This document shows, piece by piece, positions 1-8,770 of a DNA stretch of 11,537 bases. The position numbers were made by a program, and so were the translations under genes. The DNA comes from Calycina herbarum (taxonomy: Eukaryota > Ascomycota > Leotiomycetes > Helotiales > Pezizellaceae): NCBI GenBank assembly GCA_001414485.1, contig LLEY01000370.1, positions 1-11,537 on the forward strand, read 5' to 3'. Under the pieces are notes generated by a model. The model did not search any database and had not been told where the DNA came from. It worked only from the letters and a program-made list of their open reading frames with translations. Every line of letters starts with the position of its first letter. The stretch's first letter is position 1.

Positions 1-115
1 CGTATATACAAAGAGTCCTTTGTACACCGCATACGTATTCCGTATACGTATATACAAAGAGTCCTTTGTACACCGCATACGTATTCCGAATGCGTATATA
101 CAAAGAGTCCTTTAT
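1..115 (+). repeat. 46-bp minisatellite array, left copy
   Basis: The core CAAAGAGTCC starts at 9, 55 and 101, an exact 46-bp period. Each unit contains two near-palindromes: TACAAAGAGTCCTTTGTA (7-bp stem, AGTC centre) and a GCATACGTATTCCG block whose second half varies between GTATACG and AATGCG. Units abut directly with no spacers. The last unit degenerates into CTTTATACACATGTGT. The array continues off the left edge. Confidence 0.95.
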
Positions 116-135
116 ACACATGTGTATATAACTAG

Positions 136-158
136 GTCCTGGGATGTCTACCCAGGAC
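136..158 (+). other. Hairpin with 8-bp stem
   Basis: GTCCTGGG (136-143) pairs perfectly with CCCAGGAC (151-158) around a 7-nt loop, ATGTCTA. The same hairpin is present inverted at 8592-8614. Its conservation in both copies marks it as a fixed part of segment p. No function is known to me. Confidence 0.8.
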
Positions 159-202
159 ACACACATATACACACACATATATACACACACACATATACAC
201 AT
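157..202 (+). repeat. CA/TA microsatellite
   Basis: This is a run of CA dinucleotides broken by TATA steps, directly after the hairpin. The inverted counterpart at about 8532-8593 is longer, which accounts for most of the 16-bp length difference between the two arms. Short open frames across it encode only low-complexity His/Thr/Tyr strings and are not genes. Confidence 0.9.
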
Positions 203-255
203 AATTTATACCCTTGACTTCTGCCTTCTGCCCTCTTGCGTGACCATTTTAACAA

Positions 256-536
256 AAAGTATCTAAGTTACTTTAAACTTATATTTTAAGAGTTTTAATT
301 AAGAATTTACTTTTATAAGTTATTATAAAACTTCTTTAATATATCTTGTCACGATCCATATCTGAAGGCAAAGGCACAAGAGTATATGTGTGTATATTCG
401 AGAATTTAAAGCTACAGTTCTAAGAACGAGGGAATGCGGAATATATACCCTACGAAAAAGGGGTATTCCTGCTAACTGTAAAGAGCCTTTAATCTCGTCA
501 TAAATCCGTCCAAGCGTTGCGGCTCTGACGGTCACG
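256..536. other. Unassigned DNA between module and putative LTR
   Basis: The first 90 bases are very AT-rich. The rest (about 345-536) has mixed composition and keeps many CA and TG dinucleotides, so it is less mutated than the gypsy coding DNA that follows. A 70-codon minus-strand open frame (323-535) and broken plus-strand frames show no family I recognise. It may be pre-insertion flank of the retrotransposon or a remnant of another repeat. Confidence 0.5.
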
Positions 537-835
537 TGTAGGACCGAGAATCACGTGTTACGGACCAGCGCCGTAACATATCTCTTATATTCTTCTTCTT
601 TTTTTAAGAAGATTAGAATATTATCTAGATAATAGATTACTATTACTTCTAAAAGGTTGTTACGAATCACGTTTTATATAATAAGTAGTCTAGACAGCGT
701 TCTAATAGAATAAGGTACAACGTCTAGGAAATAGAAGGTAACACAGGAGGGAATCTATAATACGGAAGAACATTTAGGAATTCTAGGATCTCACTGTTAG
801 AAGTCGGTTGTAATCACGTGACCAAGAAGGGTAAG

Positions 836-871
836 CGACATAGCCGACGAGTCGACTATGTCGGCCATAGT
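836..871 (+). other. Overlapping stem-loops in the LTR
   Basis: CGACATAG (836-843) is the exact reverse complement of CTATGTCG (856-863). An alternative stem, ACTATG (855-860) with CATAGT (866-871), overlaps it. A related CGACTATAGCGG follows at about 880. The cluster is GC-richer than its surroundings and just upstream of the TATA-like box. It could be a U3 regulatory repeat, but the role is unknown. Confidence 0.55.
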
Positions 872-910
872 CAGCCAGATCGACTATAGCGGCCCGGGGA
901 TACAAAGGCT

Positions 911-919
911 CTATATAGG
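911..919 (+). promoter_or_regulatory. TATA-like box of the putative LTR promoter
   Basis: CTATATAGG lies about 120 bp before the inferred LTR end and about 230 bp before the inferred gag start. This suits an LTR promoter whose transcript would begin around 940-950. It is only a motif match in AT-rich DNA, with no supporting initiator or second LTR. Confidence 0.35.
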
Positions 920-1143
920 ACTAGCATATCTGCTATTAGATAGGAGCTTTATACTTAACTTTAGTTATCAATCTTATTATCTTATTTAATATCTTTAATA
1001 TAAGTAACGAGTTTACTTCTAAGTAAACAACACGGCGTATCTATACTTCTTACCTATATACTAACCTTCGAGACTTAGTCATCTTTGTTTAGTTTATTTA
1101 AGTTTCGTTATACTTTAAGTACCTACTTAGAAGTTCAGTCGCT

Positions 1144-2225
1144 ATAGCCCTAGCAACCCCCGCCGCAGTAGCTAGCCCGAATACTAGTCGAGTTAATATC
1201 GTAGGTATATCTAGAAGTATAACTAGAAGAACACCTACCGGTACACAGTTAACTAGGAACGACGATAATATTAGTATACCGGACGCCCCCGAGCCTTACA
1301 AGGTTAAAGCACTTAAGTCTATTAAAGTTAAGATACTAGATACGTATTATAGAAAGCGAAAGGAACTCGACTTATTCCTTCTTTAAATAGACATCTACTT
1401 TAACTTTAATTCTAATAAGTTTAAAGACAATTATAACTTACGAACTATCTTTACTATCTCCTACCTTAGAGGATCAGTATTAGAATAGGCTTAGCTATAC
1501 TTAGAGGATTTCTTTAAGAATAAGAATAAAGACAGAAAGATAGAATTAACTAAGATTATATTTAAATCTTAGAGAAGATTTAAAGCAACTATTAGAAAAG
1601 TCTTTAAAGACTTCGATATAATTTAAAAAGCTATATATAAGCTTTTAGAATTATACTAGACTAGATTAGTAATAGATTATACTAATAAATTCTAACGTTA
1701 TAAAGACAAAGTCGGGATAGGATACTATTACTCTTATAGAACTCTTTTATAGAGGATTAAAGGTATATATTTATAAGGAAATAGCTAAGTAGAATATATA
1801 GTTCTTAACTATTATAGGTATAATTAAGGAAGTTGTCTAGCTAGATAACTACCTATACGAATTTAGAAAGAGTAACTCTAGGTATAGAGAAAAGAGTAAA
1901 AGGTTAGGAAAGTAGAAGCACTCTTATACTAGTAAACATAGTAAGGAGGTAAACGCTATATAAAAGAAAACCTTTTAAAAGAAAGGAGGAATTTCTTAGA
2001 AGGAGTGAAATTATTAACGTAAGTAGAACTTATATTATAATTATAGCTTTCTAAGTTATAGAGTAAATAAGTATAGTAAGAAGAAAGGCTCTAAGAGAAA
2101 GAAATAAATCAATGCTACTATTTAATAATAGGTAGCTTTAACTGATTATATTAAACTTATAGATAAGGAGCTTAAAGTACGAGGATATAGAACCTAGATT
2201 AAAAATAATAAAGGAATTAGTAGTA
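1144..2225 (+). pseudogene. gag: Gag polyprotein (capsid and CCHC nucleocapsid), RIP-degraded, split by a transposon
   Basis: Gag forms the virus-like particle and packages element RNA. The inferred start is ATA at 1144, probably a mutated ATG followed by GCC; the frame then reads ALATPAAVASPN without interruption until a TAA at about 1384. The capsid-type block KELDLFLL then IDIYFNFN (about 1357-1410) and YLRGS (about 1461-1475) fit the retrotransposon Gag family. Around 1705 a 1-nt-class indel shifts the frame, and LFYRGLK (1742-1762) continues in the new frame. A CCHC zinc knuckle sits at codons 2033, 2042, 2057 and 2072 with exact CX2CX4HX4C spacing, but all four ligands now read TAT (Tyr), as expected from TGT and CAT after RIP. 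The pogo-like element interrupts the frame after 2225; its length plus target duplication is 1863 bp, a multiple of three, so the same frame resumes at 4088. Confidence 0.85.
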
Positions 2226-2273
2226 ACGTGGTATACCAGGACCTCGTGATTATCAGGACCTCGTGAATTTTTT
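2226..2273 (+). repeat. Terminal inverted repeat, transposase 3' side
   Basis: All 48 bases match the reverse complement of 4039-4086, and similarity continues for a few more bases into a C-rich tail with an indel. Inside it, CAGGACCTCGTGA occurs twice in direct orientation, at 2237-2249 and 2254-2266 (17-bp period). These two copies are plausible transposase binding sites, by analogy with internal repeats in other terminal repeats. Confidence 0.95.
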
Positions 2274-2331
2274 CCTACCCTACCACTTTAAAATATAATA
2301 AAACTACTATAATATATTAAATTAATTAAAA

Positions 2332-3987
2332 CTACTCGGAATCTGATGAACTAGATATATCTACAACTTCTTAACACGTCCGCGTATTATAACCAGTTTT
2401 TCCACAAGTACTACAACGTCGCTGAGTCGTTTGTCCTTCATCTTCTCCACTCTCTCTAGAGCGCTTGTTACGTCGAACCTGCTCCTCTGTATTCTTCTAG
2501 GCTAATCCGTCCTATGTATCCTCTATAGTAAGTGTACCTCCTTCTTAGACACGGGTATTTTTAGCCCTCCAGCGTTTGCTAAGGGCTTTATTTGCTGTTC
2601 GAAGTGTACGGACCTCAGCTGATAAGAGGGTTACCTTATAGGCTAATCGCTCTATACCTTTTGCTAATAAAGCGATTGTCTGGAAAATAGGTGTTGGCGA
2701 GCTTCCTTAGTAACGAGCAATACGATCCTTAACAAGAGTTGATTGCGAAAGAGCTTCAGAAGGGTTACGAGGAGTCTGGGAGACCTAAGGGGTAGCGTCG
2801 GCAGAGGGGGGTCCGGTAGGTGTAGGAGTCTATAACTTAACATCAAGCTTTAAGATCACAGTCTAGGGTTCTAGAGACACTAGACCAGCTCCACGGAACC
2901 CAGCTTTAGCGTTTTAGGTTGTTATTAACTAGTTATAGGCTGTGTAAAACGTAAGAAAGAACTCGACCTTAGTAATATAGTTTATATAAGCCTTAATAAA
3001 GGTCTCGATTTAACGCCCGTATATGCGTTTAAGAATACTAAAACACCCAACGTCGAGTAGCTGGGTTAGATAAGACGAATGAGGAGGTAGGCAAAGAGTA
3101 ATAATGTTATATAACTTGTAATACTCTTGGAATGCTGCCGATTTATAACTCTTATACCTATCTAGAACTAATATTCGATATAGCCCTTTTGTACAACTAC
3201 GAGTATGCTTATCGAAGTGTTCTAGCTATTCCAAGCCCGTCTTATTATTAGTCCATCTATTACTAGTTAGTTTAATAACCCAGTTGTTAGGAAGACCGCC
3301 CTTAGTATACCAACTAGTAAGGTGATTTTTCCCTTAAACTACTAAGAATAGAGGGATGCTTAAACCCTCTCTATTAATATAGACAATTGCTGTAGCCTAT
3401 TCCCGATTGCCTGGCTAGACAGCCTTGCCTCTGCTACGTCGATCAGCGCGTGTAATAACCATTCCAGCGTAGATAACACCTATTATAAAACCAGTCTCGT
3501 TAAAGTTGTAGAAATCGCAGTCTTAGATCCTATATTTCGCCTACATATTCTCTACTAGTCGAAACCACGCGCCAATTAGCTTAGGATCTTCGCACAAGGC
3601 CCTTTGGAAATCGTAAACGCGATTAAAACGCGTCTTTAGTTCTAGACGTCGTTGTATAAATCGTTATACCTAGTTCTTTCCGACGCGTTGTCCTCTACGC
3701 GACTCGAGTATATAATTTGCTATATCTTCTACACCACCTAGCCGGGGCGCAAATCCTCTCGTATCTAGATCAAGTATATTTTGAATAATCACCTCCTCTT
3801 CTATTATAGTTATTTTATGATTTGCTGGCCGGTGTTCGCTGAGAGTAGTTCGACCAGCTATTCTATTAGTAAGTGTAGAATAAGGGACTCTATATAGCTT
3901 CGCAGCTTTACTACGGTTTATTCGTTTAGATGATCGAATAGCTTCGATAGCTAGGATAATTCGAGCTTCTTAGGTTTGAGATTCCAT
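2332..3987 (-). pseudogene. pogo/Fot1-like DDE transposase, full length but RIP-inactivated
   Basis: The enzyme would cut and paste the element via its terminal repeats. From ATG at 3987 to TAG at 2332-2334 the frame is 552 codons with no net frameshift, broken by about 20 in-frame TAA/TAG codons at former Gln or Trp positions. An N-terminal helix-turn-helix (AAKLYRVPYSTL, residues ~28-40) is followed by a CENP-B-type DNA-binding region (about 95-140). The DDE core shows NFNETG with Asn at residue 163 where Asp is expected, LVLDRYKS with Asp276, and QLLDVGCF with Asp312. Asp276 and Asp312 have the 35-residue gap of the DD35D class. The C-terminus carries a CX2CX4HX4C knuckle (Cys525, Cys528, Tyr533 for His, Cys538). 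The D163N change and the stops make it inactive. Family assignment is strong; the exact clade is not determined. Confidence 0.95.
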
Positions 3988-4038
3988 TAGGTAGTTGTTG
4001 AGAAAACGCGTGTTAAAGTTAGAGGTAGTGGGGTAGGG

Positions 4039-4086
4039 AAAAAATTCACGAGGTCCTGATAATCACGAGGTCCTGGTATACCACGT
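4039..4086 (-). repeat. Terminal inverted repeat, transposase 5' side
   Basis: This is the perfect partner of 2226-2273, ending CCACGT before the TA target duplicate at 4087-4088. The two internal TCACGAGGTCCTG copies lie at 4046-4058 and 4063-4075. The transposase ATG is about 50 bp inward, so this side should also contain the transposase promoter, though I see no clear TATA box. Confidence 0.95.
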
Positions 4087-4088
4087 TA

Positions 4089-5404
4089 TATAAGATACTA
4101 ATAATAATAGGAATCTACTCCTTAAAGAATATTATAATATATAATCAGTAATAGAATCTAAGTAACCTCTTTAAGTAGAATACGAATTACCGTTATTAAC
4201 TAGTTCTTTAGAGACATCAGATTCATCTTCTAGTTTAGAAGGTAAAGTAAGGAATGAAAACCCCGAAGTTAGAGAAACTTAGGCTTTCCTTAGAACCTTT
4301 AAATAAGGAAATCGATAAGTATATATTAATAATTAGAAACTAGATTTCTAGAGTCCTTATATAATATAAGGGATTAACCTAACTATCTTAATAATATATA
4401 TAGTTATAAGTAATAACCCTAAAATAATAACTCTAGTTAGTCTAATTACTAGATAGAAAACTATTAAAGAGAAGGAACTAGAATAGGAACGTTAACTAGT
4501 TAAAAAACCTAGCTACTCTAAAGTAGGGAATATATAGAAAATATATAATATTTTAGATAAAATCAGTATATAGACATAGTAAGTTCTAACGAGATTTAAA
4601 GAACGAATCAAAACCTCTTTTCTTAGAACACTGTCTAAAGATGTTATACTAAAGGAATTTAAGTAATATATTATTATTATATTAATTAGAAATAATAAGT
4701 TAGTATTTAGAAAATACAACTTATAACAACTATTTAGTATACTATTCTAAGAGCAAAGGGAACTCGATATAACTAGATAGGCTAAGACGGAACTAGAAGA
4801 ATTATACTATCCATCGATAAGAGAACTATAGTTTATAGAAACAGTTTAAGAAACAATAGTATAATAGATATAATATAAACCAAGTCTAACCTTAGACTAG
4901 TTATTATAGAAGCGGTTTAAAGGAATATTACTAGAGCCTACTAGAATAGTAGAATATTATTAGATATATAAAGTAGTATTATCAGATAAAGAAGGAGTAG
5001 TATTCTTTCCTTAGTCTTAGATTCGAGCTATTAGAGAGAAGAATTCAAGAGACTATACATTTAAGGTTTATTATATAAAACCAGAGATAAGTATACTAGA
5101 GGCTACTTTAGATTATCTATATATAAGAGAATTTTAGTCTATAAAAGCTATTTTAGAAACTAGTTATAAATAAGTCTAATATAACTATAAACAAATACTA
5201 AAGCGATTTATAAGGGAAATTCCTAAAACTATAGGAATCGTAGAATATAGATTAGTATACAAGGTAGTATATACTAATAAGGAAAGAGTAAGATTCTTTG
5301 TATAATATAAGAACAAAGAGAGAAAGAATTATAATTAAGAAAATCAATCTTTTAAAGTCTAATATATTAAAGCAAAGTTAGACACTACTTTAGGAGAAAG
5401 ATAG
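4089..5404 (+). pseudogene. Gag-protease linker region of the gypsy polyprotein, with a tandem ~100-residue duplication
   Basis: This continues the gag frame for about 440 codons between the zinc knuckle and the protease, with many RIP stops. The first ~60 codons include a Ser/acidic stretch (TSDSSSSLEG, near 4220-4250). Two tandem copies of a ~100-codon block follow, at 4793-5095 and 5096 to about 5391. They share LEEL/LEAT starts, IREL/IREF, IVEY, YKVV, KExV, FF, FKV and YIK in the same order. I do not recognise the domain. Most Ty3/gypsy elements reach the protease soon after the knuckle, so this linker is long. It may be an extra structural Gag domain or a lineage-specific spacer. A diverged second copy of this region is at about 9840-11093, inverted. 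Confidence 0.7.
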
Positions 5405-5720
5405 TTAGTAATAAAATAACTATAGAAATAAGAAGGAAAAAGTTATAAGTTATAATAGACTTAGGAGTAATAAGTAACTTTATTTCTCTAATAGCTTAAG
5501 AGAAGCTAAACGTTCTAATTAAAGAGATAAGACTATATCGATTAGGAGTAGTCAATAGAATAGATATTATATATTAAAATAGGATTATTAATTAGTAAAC
5601 TATTCTAAAAAAAGTTAATATTAAAGAATACTATTTAAACATATAATTTAATATTATTAAAATAGAAAGTAAGGAAGTAATACTTAGTATACTATAGATT
5701 TAGGAACATAATCTAGAAAT
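5405..5720 (+). pseudogene. Retropepsin-like aspartic protease domain of the gypsy polyprotein
   Basis: The protease would cleave the Gag-Pol precursor. IIDLGVISNFIS, with the Asp codon at 5458-5460, matches the active-site consensus ID-S/T-GA-T-xNFIS after C-to-T changes (Ser to Leu, Ala to Val, Thr to Ile); the catalytic Asp itself remains. Relative to the linker, the frame moves by a 5-bp insertion at about 5420. The inverted copy lacks those 5 bp and reads from linker into protease in one frame, so the ancestral polyprotein was probably continuous here. The C-terminal border is approximate. Confidence 0.8.
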
Positions 5721-5859
5721 CAACTAAAAGGCTAGAATAATAACCTTTAGTTAATATAAATATATAGGTTTACATTTATAACTTCAAAGCTAGAACAAGG
5801 TTAGTACTACCTCTTCTAAAGCACTAGAACACCTTACCCAGGGTCCTCTACAGGTTAGT

Positions 5860-7260
5860 AAGAAAGCTAATAACGAAATACCCATATAGTATAAAGAATT
5901 TAAGGCTTTGTTTAAAAACCTAGAAGACTTACAAGCCTTACTAAAACATCGCTTATAAGATTATAAGATTAAATTAAAAGAGGGTTATTACCTCTTAAAG
6001 TAGAAGCTTTAGTTATATGACTAGAAAAGCCTATAAAGAATAGAAAGTTATATAAAGGAAGATATTAAGAAGAGATATATTAGAAGATCTAAATTACTAA
6101 TTACCTTAAATATACTTATTATTAAGAAAAAAGACAATCTAGATAAAAGAGTATATATTAATTACTAAGAAGTAAATTATACTATAGTTAAGGACGCTTA
6201 TCTACTACTACCTAGCTAATACTTATAGGATAAGTTAGGTAAAGTAGTATATTTTATAAAACTAGATTAATAAAACGCTTATAGACTTATATAAATAAAA
6301 GTCGAAGACGAATAGAAGATAGTATTTACCTTACTATTAAGCCTTTATAAATATATAATTATACTATTTAGACTCTATAATATACTAGCTATATATTAGA
6401 GACAAAATAATAATATTTTAGAGGATCTTCTAAGAGTAATAGTAATTTATTACCTAGATAATATCCTAATCTTCTTAGAAAAAGAAGAAGAATATAAGAG
6501 ATATATTAGAGAAGTTTTATAATAACTTATAAAAGTAAACTCTTAGTTAAAACTCTCGAAATATAAGTTTAGAGTAACTTAGATACTTTTCCTAGAATAG
6601 GTATTTAGCTTAGAAAAAATAGAAATAGATCTAGTAAAGATCTAGGACATCTTAAACTAGAAATCACTAGAGAATATAAAAGATATACAGTCCTTCCTTA
6701 GATTTATAAACTTTTACTATCTATTTATATAAGACTATATAAAGATTACTAAACTAATATTAGTACTAGTTAAAAAAGCTATTAAGTTTATATAGAATAA
6801 ATAGATAAAGAATACTTTTTAGAAAATTAAAGTAAAGTTTATAGAAAAACCTATTCTATATAATTTTAATATAGATAAGCTTAGTATAATTAAAACAGAT
6901 ACTTTAAATATAGTAGTAGATATAATTCACCTATAACTAAATAATAAGAGAAAGCTTATACTTATTATATATTATTCTAAAATATTTAACCTAGTATAAT
7001 AAAACTATAGTATCTTTAATAAAGAACTACTTACTATAGTATTAGCTTTAGAATACTAAAGAATCTATTTATAGCTAGTAAAACACCTAGTTATAGTTTT
7101 ATCCGACTATAATAACCTTAGGATGTTTATAATAACTAAGGAACTTATAATAAGATAGTTAGCTAAATAGGCAGAGATATTAAGAGAATTTAATATTATT
7201 ATTTAATATATAAAAGGAACGTTAAATACTTAAGCTAATACTCTTAGCCGGAAACCTAGA
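5860..7260 (+). pseudogene. pol: Reverse transcriptase and RNase H domains, RIP-degraded
   Basis: These domains copy element RNA into DNA. The frame is the same as the protease. Recognisable RT blocks are VYINY then EVN (about 6150-6178), VKDAYLL (about 6187), FIKLD with the motif A Asp at 6265, and the catalytic box read as YLDNIL, where Asp at 6457 survives but the second Asp (6460) is Asn. RNase H shows TDTLN with Asp at 6898, LSDYNNL with Asp at 7105 (the family's T-D-H-x-N-L box), and ANTLSRKP, where the usual Asp is Asn at 7237. Stops are nearly all former Gln or Trp codons. No indels break the frame. D-to-N changes in both domains rule out activity. Confidence 0.9.
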
Positions 7261-7299
7261 TATAAGAGAAATAAGGAGTATAAGAAGATTATAATCTTA

Positions 7300-8478
7300 A
7301 AAACTCTTAAGAATAGAGACTTAGTACCTACTATATATAAGATAGTAGTAATAAATAACATTTAGATAAATAAGATTTAAAATATATATAAGAGTTATAA
7401 CTAATATATAAAAGAGAAATTATAGGTTCCTAGCTTATATATAAAGGAGTTTATATAAGAATACTATACTACGCCTACTTATAGTTACTAAGGAATTCGT
7501 AGAACTCTCTAGAGGATAAGATAATACTACTATGTTAATCAATTATCTATAATAGTTAAGGAAGTAATAGTAGAATATAATACCTATACTAAGAATAAGG
7601 CTTCCTACTATACTCCTTATAGATAGATAAATACTACTCTAATACTATAGATACCTTAGAAATTAATATCTATAGATTTTATTATTAAATTACTAAAATC
7701 TAAAGATCTAATAATAGGAGTTAAATATAACACGATCCTAGTTATTATGGAATAACTTACAAAGTATATAATTCTAATAGTATATATAGAGTTAAGTATA
7801 GCTAAGGAATTAGTATTTATATTCCTTAGAGAAGTAGTCTTAAGATACGAACTACTTAAAGAAATACTCTTAGACAGAGATAAGCTCTTTACCTTAAAAT
7901 TTTAGATTACTCTTATAAAATAATTAGATGTAAAAAGAAAGCTCTCTATAGCTTTCTACTCTTAAATAAATAGAGGAAATAAATAGATAAATTAAGTAGT
8001 TGAAATATACCTTTATTATTATATAAACTACTAGTAAGACAACTAGGTAGAACTGCTGCCTTTAGCATAGTTTATCTATAATAGTTTAGTAATAGAAATA
8101 ATACTTATTATACTATTCTATACTAATTTTAGGTATAAATTATTAGTATATTAAGAACTACTATCTATAACTATCGACAACTAACTTACTTATATTTATA
8201 TCTTAAAACTTAAGAGTCTATATAAAGAACTTATAAAGGACCTATAATTTATAGTAGAAAGAAATACGTACTACTATAATAAATAACATAGTTAGGAGCT
8301 AATACTAAAAGAAGAGGATAAAGTCTACTTAGTATAAAAGAACATTAATATAAAATAACTAAGTAATAAATTAGATTATAAAAAACTTAGACTATTTAAA
8401 ATTAAACATGTTAAAGAACTTTTAAATTATAAATTAGTACTACTAAGGATAATAAACATCTATCTAGTATTCTATATA
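7300..8478 (+). pseudogene. pol: Integrase domain, RIP-degraded and truncated at its C-terminus
   Basis: Integrase would insert the cDNA into the genome. The zinc-binding HHCC domain is visible, but all four ligands read Tyr (codons 7465, 7486, 7576, 7585). The catalytic core begins ISIDFI with Asp at 7675, then LLDRDKLF with Asp at 7873. The Glu of the family's GQxE box is Lys (AAA at 7981), 35 residues further on, as in D,D-35-E enzymes. Downstream come the C-terminal KLDYKKL, FKIKHV and VFYILL motifs. The last corresponds to the I-H-P-V-F-H-x-S-L-L box that precedes a chromodomain or tail in many fungal gypsy elements. Here the sequence switches to the repeat module at 8479, so tail, polypurine tract and 3' LTR are missing. 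Confidence 0.9.
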
Positions 8479-8531
8479 TTGTTAAAATAGTCACGCAAGA
8501 GGGCAGAAGGCAGAAGTCAAGGGTATAAATT

Positions 8532-8593
8532 ATGTGTATATGTGTGTGTGTGTATATGTGTGTGTGTATATATGTGTGTGTATGTGTGTGTGT
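8532..8593 (-). repeat. TG microsatellite, inverted copy
   Basis: The TG/TATATG tract is the longer counterpart of the CA tract at 157-202. It lies between the hairpin (8592-8614) and a GGGTATAAATTATG segment. Its TG dinucleotides are intact, unlike the depleted TG content of the neighbouring gypsy DNA. Confidence 0.9.
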
Positions 8594-8630
8594 CCTGGGT
8601 AGACATCCCAGGACCTAGTTATATACACAT

Positions 8631-8770
8631 GTGTATAAAGGACTCTTTGTATATACGCATTCGGAGTACGTATGCGGTGTACAAAGGACTCTTTGTATAT
8701 ACGTATACGGAATACGCATGCGGTGTACAAAGGACTCTTTGTATATACGTATGCGGAATACGTATACGGT
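8631..8770 (-). repeat. 46-bp minisatellite array, middle copy
   Basis: About three units are present, recognisable by AAAGGACTCTTTGTATATACG, in reverse orientation relative to the outer arrays. Unit variants again alternate between CGCATTCGG, CGTATACGG and CGTATGCGG. Open frames of 72-94 codons cross it on both strands, only because the unit has no stop in several frames. Confidence 0.95.

Larger units (their letters stand above)
1..255 (+). repeat. Partial repeat module, plus orientation (46-bp array followed by segment p)
   Basis: This is the left-hand copy of a composite repeat that recurs inverted at 8479-8749. It holds about 2.5 units of the 46-bp minisatellite, a hairpin, a CA-rich microsatellite and a unique end reaching ATTTTAACAA at 255. 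Positions 130-139 pair with 8611-8620 and 251-255 pair with 8479-8483. The two copies differ by about 16 bp, mainly in microsatellite length, plus a C/T difference in GTGACCATT versus GTGACTATT. The window starts inside the array, so the q segment expected upstream is not visible. There is no coding evidence. Confidence 0.9.
537..1032 (+). repeat. Putative 5' LTR of the gypsy element
   Basis: The borders are inferred from a TG start (TGTAGGACCG at 537; an alternative TGTTACGG start lies at 556) and a CA end (AAACAACA at 1032). Between them lie a hairpin-rich U3-like stretch, a TATA-like box near 912 and an AT-rich R-U5-like segment. The distance to the inferred gag start is about 110 bp. No second LTR exists in the window for comparison, so both borders are provisional. 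I did not recognise a specific tRNA primer-binding site after 1032. Confidence 0.5.
2226..4086 (-). mobile_element. pogo/Fot1-like DNA transposon nested in gag
   Basis: The 1861-bp element is bounded by perfect 48-bp terminal inverted repeats beginning ACGTGGTATACCAGGACC and flanked by a TA on each side (2224-2225 and 4087-4088). TA duplication is typical of the Tc1/mariner-pogo superfamily, and the length fits Fot1-like fungal elements. It encodes one transposase on the minus strand. It keeps more GC and more CA/TG than the surrounding gypsy DNA, so it has suffered less RIP. It splits gag without shifting its frame. Confidence 0.95.
537..8478 (+). mobile_element. RIP-degraded Ty3/gypsy LTR retrotransposon, 3'-truncated, carrying a nested DNA transposon
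   Basis: The domain order is gag with a CCHC knuckle, protease, reverse transcriptase, RNase H, then integrase, which defines Ty3/gypsy (Metaviridae-type) elements. Excluding the 1.86-kb nested insertion, about 6.1 kb remain. A 5' LTR is likely at 537-1032, but no 3' LTR is present: sequence switches into the inverted repeat module at 8479, in the middle of the integrase C-terminal motif. Pol stays in one frame from about 5430 to the break, and decay is nearly all by substitution to TAA or TAG, as RIP predicts. All catalytic centres checked are damaged, so the copy is dead. A second, inverted partial copy lies at 8978-11093. Confidence 0.9.

Noticed and set aside
1..115. Telomeric repeats
   Set aside because: The unit is 46 bp and mixed in sequence, without TTAGGG or a similar short G-rich repeat, and the same array also occurs internally in inverted orientation.
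2664..2846. 60-codon minus-strand open frame
   Set aside because: It is an alternative frame of the transposase pseudogene, whose family motifs lie in the other frame.
4513..4719. 68-codon minus-strand open frame
   Set aside because: It is antisense to the gypsy linker, in AT-rich DNA with Leu/Ile/Tyr-rich composition and no motif.
5405..5450. Programmed -1 frameshift between gag and pol
   Set aside because: The inverted second copy reads through this point in one frame and lacks the 5 bp that cause the shift.
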